Part shown: in pieces, positions 42,528 through 51,953 of the stretch
How the letters are laid out: each line of letters begins with the position of its first letter
Numbering within the stretch: the stretch's first letter is position 1
Assembly (NCBI RefSeq): GCF_016798325.1
Contig: NZ_JAERVO010000004.1
Coordinates: forward strand, 1 to 64,000
Direction of reading: 5' to 3'
Length of the DNA stretch: 64,000 bases
From: Marinobacter mangrovi
GTDB taxonomy: Bacteria > Pseudomonadota > Gammaproteobacteria > Pseudomonadales > Oleiphilaceae
Notes under the pieces: model-generated
Database searches by the model: none
Seen by the model: the letters and a program-made list of their open reading frames with translations, nothing else
What the model was told of the DNA's origin: nothing
Translations under genes and position numbers: made by a program

Positions 42528-44462
42528 CTATTTAACCGCCCGCAACGCCTTCAGATCGCTCATCTGGGTCAAACGATCCTCAATCCGTGTCCGAATGGCT
42601 TCGGCAGTCAGGCCGCACTCTTCAAGCTGCTCGCCGTGTTTACCGTGTTCGATGAACTGGTCGGGCAGGCCAATTTGCAGCAGTGACGCTTCGATCCCTT
42701 CGCCGTTGAGGTATTCGGACACGGCGCTACCGGCACCGCCGGCGATGACATTTTCCTCCAGTGTCACGATCAGGTCATGCTGTTCCACCAGATCTCGAAT
42801 CAGGTCGGTGTCCAGTGGTTTGACGAAGCGCATGTCGGCGACGGTGGCATCCAGTGCTTCTGCAGCCGGCAGGGCCGTGGACAGCAGGGTGCCGAAGTTC
42901 AGCAGGGCAATGCGCTTGCCTTCGCGAATGATCCGGCCCTTGCCGATCGGGGCCGTTTTCAGGGCGGTATCGATCACTGCGCCGGGACCCGTGCCACGAG
43001 GGTATCGCACCGAAGCCGGGCCTTCGTGGGCCAGACCGGTCTGCAGCAGCAGTCGGGTCTCGTTTTCATCGGACGGCGCCATCACCACCATATTGGGGAT
43101 GCAGCGCAGGTAGCTGATGTCGAAAGCGCCACCGTGGGTCGGGCCGTCCTCGCCCACCAGGCCGGCGCGGTCGATGGCGAACAGGACATCCAGATTCTGG
43201 ATGGCGACATCGTGGATCAGCTGGTCATAGGCGCGTTGCAGGAAGGTGGAATAGATCGCCACCACGGGCTTGGCCCCGTCGCAGGCCAGGCCGGCGGCGA
43301 GGGTGACGGCGTGCTGCTCGGCGATGGCCACATCGTAATAGCGATCGGGGAAGCGTTCGCTGAACTTGACCAGGTCCGAGCCCTCGCGCATGGCCGGCGT
43401 AATGCCCACCACGCGCTCGTCCTGCTCCGCAGAGTCGCACAGCCACTGACCGAAGACGTTGGCGTACTTGGGCAGCTTGGGCGCCGGCTTGCTGTCCGCC
43501 GGTTTGACCGGCGGCTTGGGCTCGATCTTGTTGATGGCGTGGTAGCCGATGGGGTCGGCTTCCGCCGGTGCAAAGCCTTTGCCTTTCTTGGTGACCACAT
43601 GCAGAAACTGCGGGCCGTCCAGCTCGCGGATGTTCTGCAGCGTGTCGATCAGCAGCGGCAGGTCATGACCGTCGATCGGGCCAATATAGTTGAATCCCAG
43701 CTCTTCAAAGAAAGTGCCCCCGGCGATCAGGCCCTTGAAGTGTTCTTCCGTCTTGCGTGCGAACGCCATCAGGTTGGGGGCGCCCTGCAGAAATTTCTTG
43801 CTGCCGTCGCGGACCTGGTTATACGTGCGACTGGCCAGCAGCTTGGCAAAATAGCTGGAAAGACCGCCCACGTTCTGGGAAATCGACATGTCGTTGTCGT
43901 TCAGGATCACCAGCATGTTGGTGCGCAGGTGACCGGCGTGGGTCAGGGCCTCGAAGGCCATGCCAGCGGTCATGGCGCCGTCACCGATCACGGCAATGCT
44001 CTTGCGCCGGGAGTTCTGCATGCGGGCGGCGATTGCCATGCCCAGTGCCGCACTGATGGAGGTGCTGGAGTGGCCCACACCAAAGGTGTCGTAGTCGCTT
44101 TCACCGCGCTTGGGGAACCCGGCCAGGCCGTCTTTCTTGCGAATGGTGCCCATGCGGGCGCGGCGACCGGTGAGGATCTTGTGTGGATAGGCCTGGTGGC
44201 CCACATCCCAGACCAGGCGATCGTCCGGGGTGTTGAAGACGTAGTGCAGGGCCACCGTCAGTTCCAGCACGCCCAGCCCGGCGCCAAAGTGGCCTCCGGA
44301 CTGGCCGACGCTCCACAGCAGGAACGCACGGAGCTCCCGGGCCAGTTGGGGTAACTGATCCTCACTCAGCTCACGCAGCTGATCCGGGGTGTTGACCCGG
44401 TCCAGCAGGGGCGTGTTGGGCTGGCGAGACGGAATCTCCTTAAATATGGTTGTGTCCTGCAT
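42528..44462 (-). CDS. dxs: 1-deoxy-D-xylulose-5-phosphate synthase
   Basis: A 644-residue thiamine-diphosphate enzyme that makes DXP from pyruvate and glyceraldehyde 3-phosphate, opening the MEP isoprenoid pathway. [33 protein letters not shown] and [14 protein letters not shown] (diphosphate and magnesium binding) mark the N-terminal domain; [18 protein letters not shown] marks the transketolase-like middle domain. It is the last gene of the xseB-ispA-dxs group. A short GGGGCA/TGCCCC hairpin (42511-42525) follows the stop without a good T run. Confidence 0.98.
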   Translation of the reverse strand: MQDTTIFKEIPSRQPNTPLLDRVNTPDQLRELSEDQLPQLARELRAFLLWSVGQSGGHFGAGLGVLELTVALHYVFNTPDDRLVWDVGHQAYPHKILTGRRARMGTIRKKDGLAGFPKRGESDYDTFGVGHSSTSISAALGMAIAARMQNSRRKSIAVIGDGAMTAGMAFEALTHAGHLRTNMLVILNDNDMSISQNVGGLSSYFAKLLASRTYNQVRDGSKKFLQGAPNLMAFARKTEEHFKGLIAGGTFFEELGFNYIGPIDGHDLPLLIDTLQNIRELDGPQFLHVVTKKGKGFAPAEADPIGYHAINKIEPKPPVKPADSKPAPKLPKYANVFGQWLCDSAEQDERVVGITPAMREGSDLVKFSERFPDRYYDVAIAEQHAVTLAAGLACDGAKPVVAIYSTFLQRAYDQLIHDVAIQNLDVLFAIDRAGLVGEDGPTHGGAFDISYLRCIPNMVVMAPSDENETRLLLQTGLAHEGPASVRYPRGTGPGAVIDTALKTAPIGKGRIIREGKRIALLNFGTLLSTALPAAEALDATVADMRFVKPLDTDLIRDLVEQHDLIVTLEENVIAGGAGSAVSEYLNGEGIEASLLQIGLPDQFIEHGKHGEQLEECGLTAEAIRTRIEDRLTQMSDLKALRAVK

Positions 44463-44567
44463 CCGCTTAGATCTTCTGAATCGATATGGGGCGATTATAC
44501 GGGATCGGTCACCGGACTTTCACATTTCCCTTTGGAAATGTGGGCCAGGGCGTTAGCCCGAGGCTTT

Positions 44568-45461
44568 CTAATGGGTCCGGGTGACTACAAAATCGGCAAT
44601 CTGGCGCAGCGGATCGGCGCTGCGACCCAATACTGCGAGCGCCGAGACAGCTTGTTCCTGCAAGGATCGAAGATGATCGCGGGTGCCGTCAATACCCAGG
44701 CATGCCGGATAGGTGGGCTTGTTGCGCGCGGCATCCGATCCCTGGGGCTTGCCAATGGTGTCGGTAGCGCCTTCGATGTCCAGCAGGTCATCCTGCACCT
44801 GGAACGCCAGGCCCAGCGCCCGGCCATAGGTCCGCAACGCGTCGATCTGTGTCTCGTCGGCGGTTTCCGCAGCCAGGGCGCCCAGGCTGATGCTGGCTTC
44901 AATCAGAGCGCCGGTCTTGCAGCGGTGCATGCGTTGCAGATCCTCCAGCGGCAGGGTTCGGCCCACCGAGCCCAGATCGATGGCCTGGCCGCCGACCATG
45001 CCTGCCTGGCCGCTGGCCCGGCTCAGAATCTGCAGCATCCGCACGCGGGTGGGGGCACTGTAATCGCCTTCGGATCCGATCGCCTCGAACGCCAGGGCTT
45101 GCAGGGCGTCGCCGGCGAGAATCGCGGTGGCTTCGTCGTAGGCAATGTGAACCGTGGGCTTGCCGCGGCGCAGAGCGTCGTCGTCCATAGCCGGCAAGTC
45201 ATCGTGGATCAGCGAATAGGCGTGGATCAGTTCAACCGCGCAGCCGGGAACGAGGGCGGTATCCGGGGGGTGCCCGACGGCCATCGCCGAGGCCATGGCC
45301 AGGATCGGTCGGATCCGCTTGCCGCCGCCCAGGACCGCGTAGCGCATGGCGTCCTGCAGCCGGGGAGCCGGGGCGTCCGGGTTATCCAGCCAGCGGTCCA
45401 GGGTGGCTTCGATGACGGTGCGCCACTGGGCCTGCAGTTCGCTCATCGGTTGGCTGCTCAT
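44568..45461 (-). CDS. ispA: (2E,6E)-farnesyl diphosphate synthase
   Basis: The 297-residue prenyltransferase makes farnesyl diphosphate, precursor of undecaprenyl carrier and ubiquinone side chain. The first Asp-rich motif is DDLPAMD (residues 87-93) and the second DDLLD (224-228); GGKRIRP binds isopentenyl diphosphate. Start ATG overlaps the xseB stop by four bases. dxs lies 105 bases downstream. Confidence 0.96.
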   Translation of the reverse strand: MSSQPMSELQAQWRTVIEATLDRWLDNPDAPAPRLQDAMRYAVLGGGKRIRPILAMASAMAVGHPPDTALVPGCAVELIHAYSLIHDDLPAMDDDALRRGKPTVHIAYDEATAILAGDALQALAFEAIGSEGDYSAPTRVRMLQILSRASGQAGMVGGQAIDLGSVGRTLPLEDLQRMHRCKTGALIEASISLGALAAETADETQIDALRTYGRALGLAFQVQDDLLDIEGATDTIGKPQGSDAARNKPTYPACLGIDGTRDHLRSLQEQAVSALAVLGRSADPLRQIADFVVTRTH

Positions 45462-45712
45462 TGCCCCTCTTCGTCCTCATGGAACGGTTGGGTTTCGAAG
45501 TTCTCGCCGTCGGCCTTGACCAGTTTTTCCACCCGTTGCTCCGCCTGGCGCAGGGCCTGCTGGCACTCGCGGGTCAATCGGACACCGCGCTCGAACGCCG
45601 CCAGCGATTTCTCCAGGGGCAGGTCACCCTGCTCGAGGTCGCGGACCAGGGCTTCGAGCTCGTTGAGGGATTTTTCGAAGTCGGCAATGGTAACGCCGGT
45701 CTCGTCAGTCAT
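45458..45712 (-). CDS. xseB: exodeoxyribonuclease VII small subunit
   Basis: The 84-residue protein is the small subunit of exonuclease VII, which degrades single-stranded DNA with Xse[21 protein letters not shown] and [20 protein letters not shown] form the expected helical hairpin. It heads the xseB-ispA-dxs group, a common gammaproteobacterial order. xseA is not in the window. Confidence 0.93.
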   Translation of the reverse strand: MTDETGVTIADFEKSLNELEALVRDLEQGDLPLEKSLAAFERGVRLTRECQQALRQAEQRVEKLVKADGENFETQPFHEDEEGQ

Positions 45713-45833
45713 GACGGGGATTCTCCGCGGCAGGTCTGTTTGGGGCGGAGTATATCAGAGCGGGACCTGTTTGCGTTTTCTATAGTGGTGGAGGCAGCTA
45801 TTCTCTATAAACCATATCCCAGTGGAGCAGATC

Positions 45834-46409
45834 ATGTGGCAGGGCGAGGAACGCAGGCGGTATTACCGGGTCGATGACCGGGTGGCGCTGCGCTATATCC
45901 GGTTGTCGGACGGCGAGTCGGTGGCGGGCGAATTGTCGGACCTGTCGCTGCGGTCACGGCTGGCGGATCTGGAGCTGATGCTGGATCAGGCGCTGAGCAA
46001 GCTGACGGTAGCAGCGCCGGAGGTCCGGGAGGTGGCGGATCTGCTCAACCGCAAGCTGGATCTGGCGCTGGAGGGCGCCGGTCTGGGACTCGACGGTGAG
46101 CGCCCGGCAACGCTGGTCACCCGGGATGTCAGCCTCTCCGGGAGCGGCTTTGCCTTTCCGGTCGATGAAGTCATTGAGGTGGGCGAAATGGTGTTGGTGG
46201 ACCTGCTGTTCCATCCGGAGCGACGGACCATTCGCGCCCTGGCCCGGGTGGTGGCTTCGGGCCGTGAAGACTCCGATCACTACCTGCGCCTGGATATCGA
46301 ACGCATCACCGAGGCGGATCAGGAATTGCTCATGGGCCACATCATGCGGTTGCAAAGTGCCCGCTTGCGCCAACGGGATGAATCCCCTCAGTCCGATCCG
46401 GCCGAATGA
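45834..46409 (+). CDS. PilZ domain protein with a long helical insertion
   Basis: A 191-residue cytoplasmic protein. RRRYYRVDDR (RxxxR with Arg8 and Arg12) and DVSLSG (Asp98-x-Ser100-x-x-Gly103) are the two halves of a c-di-GMP-binding PilZ signature. Between them lies an unusual stretch of about 75 residues, mostly predicted helix (SRLADLELMLDQALSKL, VADLLNRKLDLALEG), where ordinary PilZ domains have a short loop. ATG 45834 has GGAG six bases before it. Its end overlaps the convergent NRDE gene by 22 bases. Target unknown. Confidence 0.75.
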   Translation: MWQGEERRRYYRVDDRVALRYIRLSDGESVAGELSDLSLRSRLADLELMLDQALSKLTVAAPEVREVADLLNRKLDLALEGAGLGLDGERPATLVTRDVSLSGSGFAFPVDEVIEVGEMVLVDLLFHPERRTIRALARVVASGREDSDHYLRLDIERITEADQELLMGHIMRLQSARLRQRDESPQSDPAE

Positions 46410-47176
46410 CTGGCGGCCTCCCGCTGCCAGGAAAAGACCTGGCGCTCGCCCCGTTCGCCCCCGCGTAGCCAGCCCTGTTCGGTGACCGACACGGTGCCGT
46501 CCCGATGCACTGAAACAATGGTGGTGGCCCGCGTTCCATAAGTGTCGCTGCGGATAAAGGGCGAGGACAGGAAGCGCTCACGTTCCAGGCCAATGCCGGT
46601 ATCGGGCAGGAAAGCATCCGGCGCTGGCGTCGTGTCCATCAGCGCGTCGATCAGTACGTCGTGCAGCTGTGACTGCGGGGTATCGTGCAGGCGGTCGTGC
46701 AGGGTCTTGCGAAGCCGCACCAACTTGGGCCAGGGGCTCTGCAGCAGGTGGTTGCTCAGGCCGTAGACGCCGCGATGGAGGGTGCGTCCGGGATGGCTGT
46801 CCCGGTTGCTGAAATACCAGCCCTGGCGAGCATCCACGCGGAACAGGTTATAACCCGCAAACCGGTCTGTGGTGTCCCGCAGATGCTGATCAAGCTGGTC
46901 TGAATTCTCCGTCAGCGCCTGGACCGGCAGTTGCCCCCGGGACCAATCCCCCCGCTCGGGCTGGCCGTCGCGGAAATTGGTGACGGCGGCCACCTGGCCG
47001 TCCCGGGTCACCCCCAGCCAGGTCCCGCCGGACTGCTCGTCCTTTCCGGCCAGTATCTCCGGAGACGACCACCAATGCATGGCGCGGGTCGGGCGCTGGT
47101 AGAACTCGTCGCGGTTGGCGGCGACTACCAGCGGCAGGTCAGGGTGCTGGCCAATGGCGAACAGGATGAGGCACAT
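46388..47176 (-). CDS. NRDE (TANGO2-like) family protein
   Basis: The 262-residue protein begins MCLILFAIGQHP and carries AANRDEFYQRPT, the Asn-Arg-Asp-Glu motif that names the family. GGTWLGVTRDGQVAAVTNFR is also characteristic. Cys2 could be an N-terminal nucleophile as in Ntn hydrolases. Eukaryotic homologue TANGO2 is linked to lipid and heme handling, but no bacterial function is established. It overlaps the PilZ gene tail-to-tail and is divergent from the TauE-like gene. Confidence 0.88.
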   Translation of the reverse strand: MCLILFAIGQHPDLPLVVAANRDEFYQRPTRAMHWWSSPEILAGKDEQSGGTWLGVTRDGQVAAVTNFRDGQPERGDWSRGQLPVQALTENSDQLDQHLRDTTDRFAGYNLFRVDARQGWYFSNRDSHPGRTLHRGVYGLSNHLLQSPWPKLVRLRKTLHDRLHDTPQSQLHDVLIDALMDTTPAPDAFLPDTGIGLERERFLSSPFIRSDTYGTRATTIVSVHRDGTVSVTEQGWLRGGERGERQVFSWQREAASHSAGSD

Positions 47177-47274
47177 CGCGATTTCCGGTTGGTTTCTGGT
47201 GTCGGTGCAGTGAACCCGAAGTCTCCCCTGTGTATCATACGGGCCTTTATGCTGGCTATCGGAGCAAGGGCATT

Positions 47275-48069
47275 ATGAGCCTGGCCATTCTGTTTGCAAT
47301 CTACCTGGTGCTGGGTGCCTGTGCAGGTGTGTTGGCCGGCCTGTTCGGCATCGGGGGTGGTCTGGTGATTGTGCCGGTGCTGATCTTCAGCTTCGGGCTG
47401 CAGGGCTTTGATCCGGAGATTGCCGCCCATCTGGCCGTGGGCACCTCCCTGGCGACCATCGTCTTCACGTCAATCAGCTCGGTACGCTCCCACCATGCCC
47501 GTGGTGCGGTGGACTGGCCGGTGTTCCGGTCGATGGCTGTGGGGATCGTCATCGGTGCCATGATCGGTGCCTGGACCGCCTCCCTGTTATCCGGGGCCGC
47601 GCTGGAACTGATCATCGGCGTGTTTGTCATTCTGGTCGGGCTGAAGATGCTGTTCGACGTCAAGCCCAGGCCGGGTCGGGACGTGCCGGGCAAGCCCGGC
47701 CTGGTTGCCGCCGGTGGCGGGATCGGCTGGGCATCGGCCATCTTCGGGATCGGGGGCGGTACGCTGACCGTGCCGTTCCTGAGCTGGTGCAACGTGCGCA
47801 TGCAGCGTGCCGTGGGGACGTCGTCCGCTTGTGGTCTGCCGATTGCCATCGCCGGTGCGCTGACCAATATCGCCACCGGCTGGCAGGTGCCGTCATTGCC
47901 TGAATACAGCCTGGGCTTTATCTATCTGCCGGCCCTGGTAGGCATTGTCGCGACCAGCGTCCTGTTCGCCCGGGTGGGGGCTGCGCTGGCTCACCGGCTG
48001 GATGCCATGTTACTGAAACGGATTTTTGCCATGGTCCTGCTGGTGGTGGGTCTCCGCTTCCTGATCTGA
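47275..48069 (+). CDS. TauE/SafE family sulfite exporter-like permease
   Basis: A 264-residue membrane protein with about eight hydrophobic helices in two related halves. The repeated glycine motifs GLFGIGGGLVIVPVL and SAIFGIGGGTLTVPFLSW are characteristic of the TauE/SafE (DUF81) family, which exports organosulfonates or sulfite in some bacteria. Substrate is unknown. ATG 47275 has GGAG ten bases upstream; the frame extends further but without a membrane start. lgt follows after 27 bases. Confidence 0.88.
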   Translation: MSLAILFAIYLVLGACAGVLAGLFGIGGGLVIVPVLIFSFGLQGFDPEIAAHLAVGTSLATIVFTSISSVRSHHARGAVDWPVFRSMAVGIVIGAMIGAWTASLLSGAALELIIGVFVILVGLKMLFDVKPRPGRDVPGKPGLVAAGGGIGWASAIFGIGGGTLTVPFLSWCNVRMQRAVGTSSACGLPIAIAGALTNIATGWQVPSLPEYSLGFIYLPALVGIVATSVLFARVGAALAHRLDAMLLKRIFAMVLLVVGLRFLI

Positions 48070-48096
48070 CCGGCTTCCATTAACGAGAGAAACTGC

Positions 48097-48885
48097 ATGC
48101 TGCGTTATCCACAGATTGACCCGATTGCTGTCTCCATCGGCCCGCTCAAGATCCACTGGTATGGCCTGACCTACCTCGTGGGCTTTGTTATGGGCTGGTG
48201 GCTGGGCCGCATCCGCACCCGCAAACCCTGGTCGCCCATCAACGAGGAGCAAATGGGGGACCTGCTGTTCTATATTGCGCTGGGGGTCGTCCTGGGCGGG
48301 CGCTTCGGCTATGTCATCTTCTACAATTTCGATACCTTCCTGGCTGACCCGCTCTGGCTGTTCCGGGTCTGGGAAGGCGGGATGTCATTCCACGGCGGGC
48401 TGATCGGTGTCATGCTGGCCATGTGGTGGTTTGGCCGCAAGGTGAACTGCGGTTTCTTTGCCATCGCCGATTTTGTCGCGCCGCTGGTCCCCATTGGCCT
48501 GGGTGCGGGCCGTATTGGCAACTTCATCAATGGTGAACTCTGGGGCCGCCCCACCGACGTGCCCTGGGCGATGGTCTTCCCGACCGCACCGGACGCGCTG
48601 CCGCGTCATCCGTCCCAGCTGTACGAATTTGCGATGGAAGGGGTGCTGCTGTTTATCATCCTCTGGGTTTTCTCCAGCAAGCAGCGGCCGCGCATGGCCG
48701 TTTCCGGGCTGTTCCTGGTCGGCTACGCCTGCTTCCGCATCCTGGCGGAATTCTTCCGGCAACCGGATGCCCAGCTGGGCTTCCTGGCCTTTGATTGGGT
48801 GACCATGGGGCAGATCCTGTCCCTGCCGATGCTGCTGGCGGGTATTGTATTAATGGTTTGGGCATACAGGAGCAAAACGCAATGA
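48097..48885 (+). CDS. lgt: prolipoprotein diacylglyceryl transferase
   Basis: The 262-residue membrane enzyme transfers diacylglycerol to the lipobox cysteine, the first step of lipoprotein maturation. [13 protein letters not shown] contains the essential His region, and [21 protein letters not shown] is the Lgt signature. Seven transmembrane helices are expected. Its stop overlaps the thyA start (ATGA), the common lgt-thyA pairing in proteobacteria. Confidence 0.97.
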   Translation: MLRYPQIDPIAVSIGPLKIHWYGLTYLVGFVMGWWLGRIRTRKPWSPINEEQMGDLLFYIALGVVLGGRFGYVIFYNFDTFLADPLWLFRVWEGGMSFHGGLIGVMLAMWWFGRKVNCGFFAIADFVAPLVPIGLGAGRIGNFINGELWGRPTDVPWAMVFPTAPDALPRHPSQLYEFAMEGVLLFIILWVFSSKQRPRMAVSGLFLVGYACFRILAEFFRQPDAQLGFLAFDWVTMGQILSLPMLLAGIVLMVWAYRSKTQ

Positions 48886-49721
48886 AAGCCTATCTGGACC
48901 TGATGCGTGATGTGGTCGACAACGGCACCGACCGGGGCGACCGGACCGGCGTGGGGACACGTTCGGTATTTGGTCGTCAGATGCGCTTCGACCTGGGTGA
49001 GGGCTTTCCGCTGCTGACCACCAAGAAGGTCCACCTGCGCAGCATCATCTACGAATTGCTCTGGTTCCTGAACGGGTCCACCGACAACAACTGGTTGCGC
49101 GAACGCAAGGTCAGCATCTGGAACGAGTGGGCGTTGGACAACGGTGACCTGGGGCCGATCTACGGCAAACAGTGGCGCAGCTGGCAGTGTCCGAACGGCG
49201 ATGTGGTCGATCAGATCAGCGATGTGGTGCGTCAGATCCAGACCAAGCCTACGTCACGACGCCTGATTGTCTCGGCCTGGAACCCGGCGGAGCTGCCTGA
49301 CGAGTCCATCAGCCCGCAGGAAAACGTGGAGCAGGGCCGTATGGCCCTGGCGCCGTGCCACTGCCTGTTCCAGTTCTATGTGGCGGAAGGCAAGCTGTCC
49401 TGCCAGCTCTACCAGCGCAGCGCCGATCTGTTCCTCGGGGTGCCGTTCAATATCGCGTCCTACAGTCTGCTGACCCACATGATCGCCCAGCAGTGCGATC
49501 TGGATGTGGGCGAGTTTGTGCATACCTTCGGCGATTGCCACCTCTACCAGAACCACCTCACGGACGAGATTGTGTTCGAGCAGCTCAAGCGTGAGCCGCG
49601 TCCGCTGCCGACGCTGAACATCCGTCGCAAACCGGCCTGCCTGTTCGAGTACGAACTGGACGACTTTGAATTCGAGGGCTACGACCCGCAGCCGGTCATC
49701 AAGGCGCCCATCGCGATCTGA
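48882..49721 (+). CDS. thyA: thymidylate synthase
   Basis: The 279-residue enzyme converts dUMP to dTMP using methylene tetrahydrofolate. The catalytic Cys159 is in [42 protein letters not shown] and [16 protein letters not shown] are conserved. Compared with the 264-residue E. coli enzyme there are about 13-15 extra residues at 138-152 ([14 protein letters not shown]), just before the active site. ATG overlaps the lgt stop; folA follows after 12 bases, coupling dTMP synthesis to folate recycling. Confidence 0.97.
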   Translation: MKAYLDLMRDVVDNGTDRGDRTGVGTRSVFGRQMRFDLGEGFPLLTTKKVHLRSIIYELLWFLNGSTDNNWLRERKVSIWNEWALDNGDLGPIYGKQWRSWQCPNGDVVDQISDVVRQIQTKPTSRRLIVSAWNPAELPDESISPQENVEQGRMALAPCHCLFQFYVAEGKLSCQLYQRSADLFLGVPFNIASYSLLTHMIAQQCDLDVGEFVHTFGDCHLYQNHLTDEIVFEQLKREPRPLPTLNIRRKPACLFEYELDDFEFEGYDPQPVIKAPIAI

Positions 49722-49733
49722 GGAGCGAATAGC

Positions 49734-50249
49734 ATGCGTAAGGCGCTGATTGTCGCCATGTCACAGAACCGGGTGATCGGCCGGAATAACGCACTGCCCT
49801 GGTACCTGCCCGGTGATCTGCGTTATTTCAAGCAAGCCACCATGGGCAAGCCGATCCTGATGGGGCGCAAGACTTTCGAATCCATCGGGCGTCCCTTGCC
49901 AGGGCGTTTGAACGTGGTGATTACCCGGGATGAGCGTTGGGAGGCCCCTGCCGGGGTCGCGGTTGACCACACGCTGGCAGACGCTTATCGCCGGGCGGAA
50001 GCCCAGGCTGAGCTGGAAGGCGGGGATGAGATCATGATCATCGGTGGTGGCCAGATCTATGCCGAGGCCTTGCCGGAGATCGACCGCATGTATGTCACGC
50101 GGGTGCATGCGGATGTGGAGGGCGATGCCTGGTTCCCGGAAGTGGACTGGGACCAGTGGGAAGAACTCGGACGGGAGGATTTCTCCGCGTCCGAGAACAA
50201 TCCGTACGACTACAGCTTTATCGTCTATCAGCGTCGCTCGGACGACTGA
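49734..50249 (+). CDS. folA: dihydrofolate reductase
   Basis: A 171-residue NADPH-dependent reductase that regenerates tetrahydrofolate used by ThyA. NRVIGRNNALPWYLPGDLRYFK holds the Met20-type loop and the catalytic Asp region; MGRKTFESIGRPLPGR and GGGQIYAEALPEIDRMYVTRV bind NADPH. The final 22 bases overlap the 3' end of the convergent helicase gene, and no terminator is visible between them. Confidence 0.96.
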   Translation: MRKALIVAMSQNRVIGRNNALPWYLPGDLRYFKQATMGKPILMGRKTFESIGRPLPGRLNVVITRDERWEAPAGVAVDHTLADAYRRAEAQAELEGGDEIMIIGGGQIYAEALPEIDRMYVTRVHADVEGDAWFPEVDWDQWEELGREDFSASENNPYDYSFIVYQRRSDD

Positions 50250-51724
50250 CGACGAGGCGGTTTGCCCTTGGGTTTGCCGCCGGATCCCGGTTTACCGTTG
50301 CGTGGACCTTTCTTGAAGCCCGGCTTCTGGCCGGGTTTGCCGCCGCGGCGGTCGCCACCCTTGAAAGGCCGTTTGCTGCGCGCCGGGGGAATCGGCAGAT
50401 CCGTCGGGGCTTCCAGCGGCATCGCGCCCGGTTGGGCGGATTCCAGCCAGCAGGCCAGGGCGCCGGCGACTATAGCCGGGTCCAGGTCATTGCGCTCGGC
50501 AATGCCATCCAGAAGTCCCATTGCCTTGGCCAGTCGGCCGTCCTCGGCAAAGCCCAGCAACTGTTCCTCGAACTGCTTCTCACGCAGCTTCTGCAGCTCC
50601 GCCGGCGGCGGCAGCTGATAGTCGCTCATCGGTGAGTTGGTGGCCCGTTCCAGGGTCCGCAGCCAGCTGCGTTCGCGCGGGGTCACCAGTAGGATGGCCT
50701 TGCCCTCGCGGCCGGCCCGGCCGGTACGGCCCACCCGGTGGATATAGGCTTCGCTGTCGTAGGGCACGTCGTAGTTGATGACGTGGGTGATGCGCGGCAC
50801 ATCCAGACCACGGGCCGCCACGTCGGTGGCCACTACGATGTCCAGCTTGCCCCGGCGCAGGTCTTCCACCGCCTGCTCACGCTGGCGCTGGTTGATGTCG
50901 CCATTCAGCGGTGCCACCGCGTGCCCGCGGGCGGAAAGCTTGTCGGCCAGCAGCGTGGTTTCTGCCTTGGTGCGCACGAAGATGATCGTTGCGTCCACCG
51001 GCTCCACTTCCAGGATGCGGGTCAGGGCATCCAGCTTGCGCTCGGCAAACACCGGCAGCACGAACTGGGCGATGCGTGACACGGTCCGGGTCTGGCTTTC
51101 GATCTTCACCTCTTCGGCGTTGGCCAGGTAGGTCTGGGCCACCTTTCGGATCGGTCCCGGCATGGTCGCTGAGAACAGGGCCCGCTGGCAGTTTTCCGGC
51201 GTCTTGGCCAGGATGGCTTCGATGTCGTCAATGAAGCCCATGCGCAGCATTTCGTCCGCTTCGTCGAGGACGACGGCGCGCAGCTGGTCCAGCTTGAGCG
51301 TACCGCGACGCAGGTGGTCCAGCAGGCGGCCTGGTGTACCCACGATGACCTGGGTACCGCGCTGCAGTGCTTTCAGTTGGGGGCGGAAATCCTGACCGCC
51401 GTAAATCGGCAGGACTTGCAGGCCCTTAATGCTCGCGGAATAGGTGGTGAACGCCTCCGCGACCTGGATGGCCAGTTCGCGGGTAGGCGCCAGCACCAGG
51501 ATCTGGGGCGCATGCAGCGTCGGATCGATAGAGCTCAGCAGCGGCAGTGCAAACGCGGCTGTCTTGCCGGTACCCGTCTGGGCCATGCCCAGCAGATTGC
51601 GGCCGGCCAACAGAATGGGGATGGATTGCGCCTGGATAGGCGACGGGGTTTCATAACCCACGGACGAAACCGCATCAAGGACCGCCGGATGGAGGCCAAG
51701 CTCGGCAAAGGTTTTTGTTTGCAT
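50228..51724 (-). CDS. DEAD-box RNA helicase, DeaD-like without C-terminal RNA-binding domain
   Basis: The 498-residue helicase has the full motif set: AQTGTGKT (I), PTRELA (Ia), TPGR (Ib), DEAD (II), SAT (III), FVRTK (IV), ATDVAARGLD (V) and HRVGRTGRAGR (VI). Sequence is closest to E. coli DeaD/CsdA (for example DEADEMLRMGFIDDIE), but at about residue 425 it passes into a short Gly-Lys-Arg-Pro-rich tail instead of the DeaD RNA-binding domain (DeaD is about 629 residues). It probably remodels rRNA or mRNA in the cytoplasm, perhaps in the cold. Convergent with folA. Confidence 0.9.
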   Translation of the reverse strand: MQTKTFAELGLHPAVLDAVSSVGYETPSPIQAQSIPILLAGRNLLGMAQTGTGKTAAFALPLLSSIDPTLHAPQILVLAPTRELAIQVAEAFTTYSASIKGLQVLPIYGGQDFRPQLKALQRGTQVIVGTPGRLLDHLRRGTLKLDQLRAVVLDEADEMLRMGFIDDIEAILAKTPENCQRALFSATMPGPIRKVAQTYLANAEEVKIESQTRTVSRIAQFVLPVFAERKLDALTRILEVEPVDATIIFVRTKAETTLLADKLSARGHAVAPLNGDINQRQREQAVEDLRRGKLDIVVATDVAARGLDVPRITHVINYDVPYDSEAYIHRVGRTGRAGREGKAILLVTPRERSWLRTLERATNSPMSDYQLPPPAELQKLREKQFEEQLLGFAEDGRLAKAMGLLDGIAERNDLDPAIVAGALACWLESAQPGAMPLEAPTDLPIPPARSKRPFKGGDRRGGKPGQKPGFKKGPRNGKPGSGGKPKGKPPRRQSSERR

Positions 51725-51953
51725 TCAGGAAACTCGGAATTCGGGGAGGTGAGCGACGCTCCCGGAACTGCGTCCTAAACGAGACAGAGGGAGCCATATG
51801 GTGCGTAGTATAGACGTTTTCAGCCGCTATAGATATGTGCAGGGTGTGGCATCGGGTAGGTAAATGTACGCCGGTAGCCATTGCGCAACGGCAGCCGTCA
51901 GGGCAGGATGCTTAGCTTCCTTTCGATCAAACGATGCGGTGGAGTAACGGACA

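Noticed and set aside
42777-44354. Open frame of about 525 codons on the plus strand opposite dxs
   Set aside because: It mirrors the complementary strand of a well-conserved gene, has no ribosome binding site and no recognisable domain; long antisense frames are common in GC-rich DNA.
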